A stretch of DNA of 8,864 nucleotides, taken from the NCBI GenBank assembly GCA_005888955.1, contig VBCS01000196.1, positions 1 to 8,864 of the forward strand. The letters are read 5' to 3'. Below, one piece after another: positions 5,455-8,864 of this stretch. The stretch comes from Betaproteobacteria bacterium. GTDB lineage: Bacteria; Pseudomonadota; Gammaproteobacteria; Burkholderiales; Casimicrobiaceae. The notes below the pieces were generated by a model. It was given only the letters and a program-made list of their open reading frames with translations. It did no database searches and had not been told where the DNA came from. The position numbers and the translations under genes were made by a program. The first letter of the stretch is position 1. Each line of letters opens with the position of its first letter.

Positions 5455-7059
5455 ATGCCTACACCTTCATCGCGCTACGACGCCGTGATCATCGGCGGGG
5501 GCCACAACGGCCTCGTGTGCGCATGCTATCTCGCCGCCGGCGGACTCTCCGTCGCGGTATTCGAGCGCCGCGGCGTGGTCGGCGGCGCGGCGGTTACCGA
5601 GGAATTCCATCCCGGGTTTCGCAACTCCACCGCGAGCTACACGGTCAGCCTGCTGCATCCGAAAGTGGTGCGCGATCTGAAGCTCGCGCAGCACGGGCTA
5701 GCGATCGTCGAACGGCCGCTGGCAAACTTTCTTCCCCTGGCATCAGGCGATTGCCTGAAAGTCGGCGGCAGCCTGGCCGCGACGCAAGCCGAGGTCGCGC
5801 GCTTCTCGACTCGAGATGCGGCAGCGTTGCCGGAGTACTACGCGATGCTTGGCCGCGTCGGCGACGTGCTGCGGGCGCTGTTGCTCGAAACGCCTCCCAA
5901 CGTCGGCGGCGGCATCGCCGATTGGCTGCGGGCGTGGAAAGTCGGCGGCCGGCTGAAGCGGCTGACGCTGCCCGAGCGACGGGACGTGCTGGATCTTTTC
6001 ACCAAGAGTGCCGGCGACCTGCTCGACCGCCGATTCGAGTCGGAGCCGATCAAGGCCGCATTTGGCTTCGATGCGGTGGTCGGCAATTTCGCGAGCCCCT
6101 ACACGCCCGGTTCGGCGTACGTGCTGCTGCACCACGTTTTCGGCGAAGTGAACGGCAAGCGAGGGGCATGGGGGCATGCAATGGGCGGCATGGGCGCGAT
6201 CACACAAGCGATGGCCAGGGCGGCGCAAGCGCGAGGCGTGGCGATTTTCACCGATTCTCCCGTCGCGCGCGTCGCGATCCGCGGCGCGTACGCCACCGGC
6301 ATCGTGCTTGCGGACGGCGCCGAGATCGCCGCTCCCCGCGTCGTCGCCAACGTTGATCCGAAGCTCCTGTATCTGCGGCTGATCGAACCATCGGCGCTCG
6401 ACGCCGACTTCCGCCGCCGCATCGAAGCCTATCGCTGTGCGTCCGCGACCTTTCGTATGAACGTCGCGCTCGACGCGCTGCCCGAGTTCAGCTGTCTTCC
6501 GGGAGACGGGCCGCATCTGCGTTCCGGCATCATCGTCGGCCCTTCGCTGGCGTACATGGAGCGCGCTTACTTCGACGCGCGGCAGCACGGCTGGTCGCGC
6601 GAGCCCATTGTCGAGATGCTCATCCCATCGCTGGTCGATCCGACGCTCGCGCCGCCAGGCAAGCACGTGGCGAGCCTGTTCTGCCAGCATGCGAACCCGC
6701 AGCTTCCCGGCGGCAGCTCATGGGACGACGCCAAGGAGGAGGTTTCGGAGCTGATGCTCGACACGGTGGACCGCTACGCTCCCGGCTTCCGCGCAAGCGT
6801 GATCGCGCGGCGCGCGCTTTCCCCACTGGATCTGGAACGCGAGTTTGGCTTGACCAATGGCGACATCTTTCACGGTCAACTGACGCTCGATCAACTTTTC
6901 TCCGCCCGGCCGGTGCTTGGACATGGCAATTACCGCGGGCCGCTCAAGGGCCTCTACATGTGCGGCGCGGGCACACATCCCGGCGGCGGGGTGACCGGTT
7001 TGCCGGGGCACAATGCCGCGCGTGAGATTCTGCGCGACGCACGGCGCCGACGTATGTAG
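5455..7059 (+). CDS. FAD-dependent oxidoreductase of the PYROXD2 / phytoene-desaturase-like family
   Basis: The 534-residue protein opens with a Rossmann FAD-binding motif, YDAVIIGGGHNGLVCACYLA, then ERRGVVGGAAVTEE (37-50), typical of the amine-oxidase/phytoene-desaturase superfamily (COG1233). The following NSTASYTVSLLHPKVVRDLKL block and the C-terminal GLYMCGAGTHPGGGVTGLPGHNAA motif (about 496-520) match the PYROXD2-like subgroup rather than true carotenoid desaturases. The substrate is unknown for most members; no carotenoid genes lie nearby, so a carotenoid role is not supported. No signal peptide or membrane segment is evident, suggesting a cytoplasmic flavoenzyme. The length and the two end motifs indicate a complete gene. 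The ATG at 5455 lacks a good Shine-Dalgarno; GGGAG within the upstream repeat lies rather far away. Transcription may come from fabI through the repeat or from a promoter not recognised here. Confidence 0.85.
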   Translation: MPTPSSRYDAVIIGGGHNGLVCACYLAAGGLSVAVFERRGVVGGAAVTEEFHPGFRNSTASYTVSLLHPKVVRDLKLAQHGLAIVERPLANFLPLASGDCLKVGGSLAATQAEVARFSTRDAAALPEYYAMLGRVGDVLRALLLETPPNVGGGIADWLRAWKVGGRLKRLTLPERRDVLDLFTKSAGDLLDRRFESEPIKAAFGFDAVVGNFASPYTPGSAYVLLHHVFGEVNGKRGAWGHAMGGMGAITQAMARAAQARGVAIFTDSPVARVAIRGAYATGIVLADGAEIAAPRVVANVDPKLLYLRLIEPSALDADFRRRIEAYRCASATFRMNVALDALPEFSCLPGDGPHLRSGIIVGPSLAYMERAYFDARQHGWSREPIVEMLIPSLVDPTLAPPGKHVASLFCQHANPQLPGGSSWDDAKEEVSELMLDTVDRYAPGFRASVIARRALSPLDLEREFGLTNGDIFHGQLTLDQLFSARPVLGHGNYRGPLKGLYMCGAGTHPGGGVTGLPGHNAAREILRDARRRRM

Positions 7060-7120
7060 GGCCGAATTCATTCGGCCAGCGAGATCAACGCGACGGGGCG
7101 CGCGAATTAGTCGCACCTAA
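7055..7120. repeat. Interspersed palindromic repeat downstream of the oxidoreductase gene
   Basis: A perfect inverted repeat GGCCGAAT-TC-ATTCGGCC (7060-7077) sits right after the stop codon. The left end TAGGGCCGAATTC is echoed in inverted, imperfect form by the right end GCGAATTAGTCGCACCTA (7103-7120), with CGCGACGGGGCGCGCG between. Short units of the type TAGG(N)GCGAATTCATTCGC...GCACCTA are known as dispersed repeats in several betaproteobacteria (recalled, not searched). The first palindrome may also serve as a 3' stem for the oxidoreductase mRNA. Confidence 0.5.
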
Positions 7121-7126
7121 AGGGTA

Positions 7127-7155
7127 ACGCCCCGCGACGAGTGGCCGCGGGGCGT
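7127..7155 (-). terminator. rnpB: Intrinsic terminator downstream of rnpB
   Basis: ACGCCCCGCG (7127-7136) and CGCGGGGCGT (7146-7155) form a perfect 10-bp GC-rich stem with a 9-nt loop. On the minus strand it follows the RNase P RNA 3' end by about 20 nt and is followed by TACCCTTT, a broken U tract. It can fold on the plus strand as well, so it may also stop transcription coming from the oxidoreductase gene. Confidence 0.7.
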
Positions 7156-7173
7156 CATCGTGCTTGCAACAGA

Positions 7174-7530
7174 ATCGAAGCCAGCCGATAAGCCGGGTTC
7201 TGTTACGGCGCGCTTGACTAAGCGCGCTATGACCGTCATTCATCTAGGCGCCGCGTTACTGCGGCGCTCGAGCCACCTACCCGCGGACTCGGCGAGCAGC
7301 GTCATCGTCCGCTTACTTGGTGTTGCTCCGGATGGAGGTTGCCGCGTTTCACCCGCATCCTTGGATCGGATACGACTCGTCTCTGTGGCCCTGTTCCTCG
7401 CCTTCACCGCCGCTCGCGCGAACGGCTTATAGCGTCTGGGAGTTACCCAGCATCCCGCTCTTCGGAGCCCGGACTTTCCTCTCCCGGCGGCGCATAGCGC
7501 GCTGTCGGGAGCGACGGCCTGGCTGACTTC
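7174..7530 (-). ncRNA. rnpB: RNase P RNA, type A (catalytic RNA of ribonuclease P)
   Basis: The catalytic RNA that trims 5' leaders from pre-tRNAs. On the minus strand the 5' end GAAGTCAGCC (7530-7521) pairs with GGCTGGCTTC (7186-7177) to form P1. The universally conserved block GAGAGGAAAGTCCGGGCTCC (about 7483-7464), GCGGGTGAAACGC and GGCAACCTCCATCC (7356-7330), and the 3' signature ACAGAACCCGGCTTATCGG (7203-7185) are all present in order. Its length of about 357 nt is normal for the type. The mature ends are estimated from P1 and could extend two bases each way (TCGAAG with CTTCGA). The P15 region folds as GCGGAC/GTCCGC without an evident GGU in its loop. It begins 6 bp after the pyrC stop, and protein-like open frames over this region are spurious. 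Confidence 0.96.
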
Positions 7531-7536
7531 GAGCAC

Positions 7537-8610
7537 TCATGTTAGCACGGCCACGGTCGGACCCACCGGTGGTGCGGCGAGTCGCCAGCGCATCGTCTGT
7601 CCAGCATTGAGCGGAACCACCGCATGCGAGCCGAACGCGTATTCAGCGGGGACGGTCCATGCCTCGCGCATGAGCGTGACGGTATCGCCGTTACGCGGCA
7701 GGCCGTAGAAATCCGCCCCGTGAAAGCTCGCGAAAGCTTCCAGCTTGTCGAGCGCCCCCGCCGTTTCGAATGCCTCGGCGTAGAGCTCGAGCGCTGCGTG
7801 CGCGGTATAGCAGCCGGCGCAGCCGCAAGCGCTTTGCTTGGCATTCCGGGCATGCGGCGCCGAGTCGGTGCCCAGGAAGAATTTGGGGTTGCCGCTGGTC
7901 GCTGCCTTCACGAGCGCCTGCCGGTGCGATTCGCGCTTCAAGATCGGCAGGCAATACAAATGCGGCCGGATGCCGCCCGCGAGCAGCGCATTGCGCGAGT
8001 GGAGCAGGTGCTGCGGCGTGATGGTCGCGCCGACGTGCGCGGGGGCCGCGGCAATGAACTCGGCGGCTTCCCGGGTCGTGACGTGCTCGAGCACGACCTT
8101 CAATGCCGGAAAATCGCGCAGGATAGGCTCCAGCACGCTCTCGACGAATACCCGCTCGCGATCGAAGATATCGACCTCGCGCGCAGTCACTTCGCCATGG
8201 ATCAGGAGCGGCAAAGCGTGTTTCTGCATCGCGTCGAGCACCGGATACACGCGCTCGATCGCGGTGACGCCTGAAGCGGAGTTGGTCGTTGCCCCCGCTG
8301 GATAGTATTTCATGCCGATCACGAATCCGCTGCGCCGCGCCTGTGCGATCTCGGCAACCGGTGTGGTGTCGGTCAGGTACAGCGTCAGCAGGGGCGCGAA
8401 ACGCGATGTTGAGGGTACTGCCGCCGCAATCCGCTCGCGATAGGCTGCGGCGGCAGCGACCGTCGTGACTGGAGGATCGAGATTGGGCATGACGACGGCA
8501 CGGCCAAAAGCGCGCGCGGTCGCGCCGACCACCGATCGCATCAACTCGCCATCGCGCAAATGGAGATGCCAATCATCCGGGCGCGTGATCGTGAGCTTCG
8601 TTTGCATCAT
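7537..8610 (-). CDS. pyrC: Dihydroorotase, class II (pyrimidine biosynthesis)
   Basis: PyrC interconverts N-carbamoyl-L-aspartate and L-dihydroorotate, the third step of UMP synthesis, in the cytoplasm. The 357-residue product is close to the 348 residues of E. coli PyrC and carries all binuclear zinc ligands: His15 and His17 in DWHLHLRD, the lysine to be carboxylated Lys101 in GMKYYPAGATTNS, His138 in IHGEV, His176 in LEHVTT and Asp249 in GTDSAPH. MPNLDPP and CLPILKRESHR are further family signatures. Two ATGs lie in tandem (8610, 8607); no Shine-Dalgarno is evident before either. A cysteine-rich CGCAGC stretch after the metal Asp is a normal family feature. The stop lies 6 bp from the 5' end of rnpB, so both probably share transcripts. 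The gene is intact and ordinary in codon use. Confidence 0.95.
   Translation of the reverse strand: MMQTKLTITRPDDWHLHLRDGELMRSVVGATARAFGRAVVMPNLDPPVTTVAAAAAYRERIAAAVPSTSRFAPLLTLYLTDTTPVAEIAQARRSGFVIGMKYYPAGATTNSASGVTAIERVYPVLDAMQKHALPLLIHGEVTAREVDIFDRERVFVESVLEPILRDFPALKVVLEHVTTREAAEFIAAAPAHVGATITPQHLLHSRNALLAGGIRPHLYCLPILKRESHRQALVKAATSGNPKFFLGTDSAPHARNAKQSACGCAGCYTAHAALELYAEAFETAGALDKLEAFASFHGADFYGLPRNGDTVTLMREAWTVPAEYAFGSHAVVPLNAGQTMRWRLAAPPVGPTVAVLT
7539..7544 (-). promoter_or_regulatory. rnpB: Possible -10 element of rnpB overlapping the pyrC stop codon
   Basis: Minus-strand TAACAT ends 8 nt before the predicted rnpB 5' end and overlaps the last pyrC codons (ctaacatga). No convincing -35 hexamer is seen 16-18 bp upstream. 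rnpB may therefore be expressed both from this weak element and by read-through from pyrC, as no terminator separates them. Confidence 0.4.
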
Positions 8611-8632
8611 ACAAAGTCGTTGTTCTTGTGCG

Positions 8633-8638
8633 ATTATA
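8633..8638 (-). promoter_or_regulatory. pyrC: -10 element of pyrC
   Basis: A perfect minus-strand TATAAT stands 22 bp upstream of the first pyrC ATG, implying a start near 8626 and a very short leader of about 16 nt. The -35 position (GGTTCC at a 17-bp spacer) is poor. The short leader fits the missing Shine-Dalgarno. Confidence 0.55.
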
Positions 8639-8696
8639 CGGGCGCCGCACGCACCGGAACCTCGCGGGCGGTCCAGGCGAAAGCTGTAACAGAGGT

Positions 8697-8725
8697 GGCT
8701 TGCACGGATCGGTTGGAGATATAAT
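8697..8725 (+). promoter_or_regulatory. Plus-strand promoter firing out of the window
   Basis: A perfect TATAAT lies at 8720-8725, followed by GCGCGG, a GC-rich discriminator of the kind seen at stringently controlled promoters. GGCTTG (8697-8702) has a 17-bp spacer but is weak; the better TTGCAC (8700-8705) is only 14 bp away. It points away from pyrC. Confidence 0.45.
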
Positions 8726-8864
8726 GCGCGGTTTGCTGCGGCAGCCTCGCTGCGCTTTGCCTTCGAGTGAATGCAGTCAGAGTTGACCAGAAGGCCCGGT
8801 AGTGGCAGCGTGGCGAGTTCGCGGACCTCGGCAGGTCGTTTCAGGAAGGTGGGAGCGTGGCGAC
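8726..8864 (+). other. Transcribed leader or start of an unidentified gene, cut by the window end
   Basis: After the promoter comes GCTGC-G-GCAGC followed by GCAGC-CTC-GCTGC (about 8734-8752), two mutually exclusive small hairpins sharing the middle GCAGC. Two coding starts are conceivable. ATG 8771 opens a frame that reaches the window end (MQSELTRRPGSGSVASS...) but has no ribosome binding site. GTG 8857 has AGGAAGG at 8843-8849, 7 nt upstream, which would leave a leader of about 125 nt. A structural RNA is also possible. I recognise no product. Confidence 0.3.

Noticed and set aside
5397..6690. Large open frames on both strands over the oxidoreductase gene
   Set aside because: Out-of-frame shadows of a high-GC gene whose FAD motif and C-terminal signature are in the 5455-7059 frame.
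7160..7536. Open frames on both strands between the oxidoreductase gene and pyrC
   Set aside because: The region is the RNase P RNA gene, with conserved cores and a closing P1 helix.
1..8864. CRISPR array, tRNA or rRNA genes, insertion sequence, toxin-antitoxin or defence system
   Set aside because: No regularly spaced direct repeats, cloverleaf or rRNA signatures, transposase motifs or known defence domains were seen on either strand.

Overview
The window is GC-rich, densely coding DNA that looks like a betaproteobacterial (probably Burkholderiales-type) chromosome. The clues are a 3-hydroxybutyrate oligomer hydrolase of the Ralstonia/Cupriavidus kind, a FabI enoyl-ACP reductase, a class II PyrC and a type A RNase P RNA. 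The lineage is inferred from family resemblance; no search was run.

Layout. Positions 1-719 (minus) hold the 5' part of a secreted alpha/beta-hydrolase gene that is cut by the window edge and carries a frameshift near 401. Positions 873-1108 (minus) hold a broken, orphan internal piece of hslU. Positions 1180-3291 (minus) encode an intact lipoprotein-type 3-hydroxybutyrate oligomer hydrolase. A 176-bp divergent promoter region separates it from a plus-strand run: Cu/Zn superoxide dismutase sodC (3468-3983), a second SOD-like lipoprotein that has lost most metal ligands (4013-4567), fabI with an 18-residue internal deletion (4621-5355), a REP-like palindromic repeat (5366-5440), and a PYROXD2/phytoene-desaturase-like FAD oxidoreductase (5455-7059). 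A second interspersed repeat and a strong hairpin terminator follow. On the minus strand pyrC (7537-8610) runs straight into rnpB (7174-7530), only 6 bp apart. The last 140 bp contain a plus-strand TATAAT promoter and the start of something that leaves the window.

How the genes relate. The two minus-strand hydrolases share an S-N-G nucleophile elbow and could both act outside the cytoplasm on polyester or ester substrates. sodC and its degenerate neighbour form a tandem periplasmic/lipoprotein pair. fabI and the oxidoreductase are housekeeping-like and not clearly tied to the SOD pair. pyrC and rnpB are housekeeping.

Most notable: the FabI substrate-loop deletion, the metal-ligand-poor SodC paralogue next to an intact SodC, the orphan hslU fragment, and an RNase P RNA whose L15 region seems to lack the usual GGU tRNA-CCA-binding motif. 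I see no CRISPR array, insertion sequence, tRNA or rRNA gene, and no complete novel defence or mobile system.
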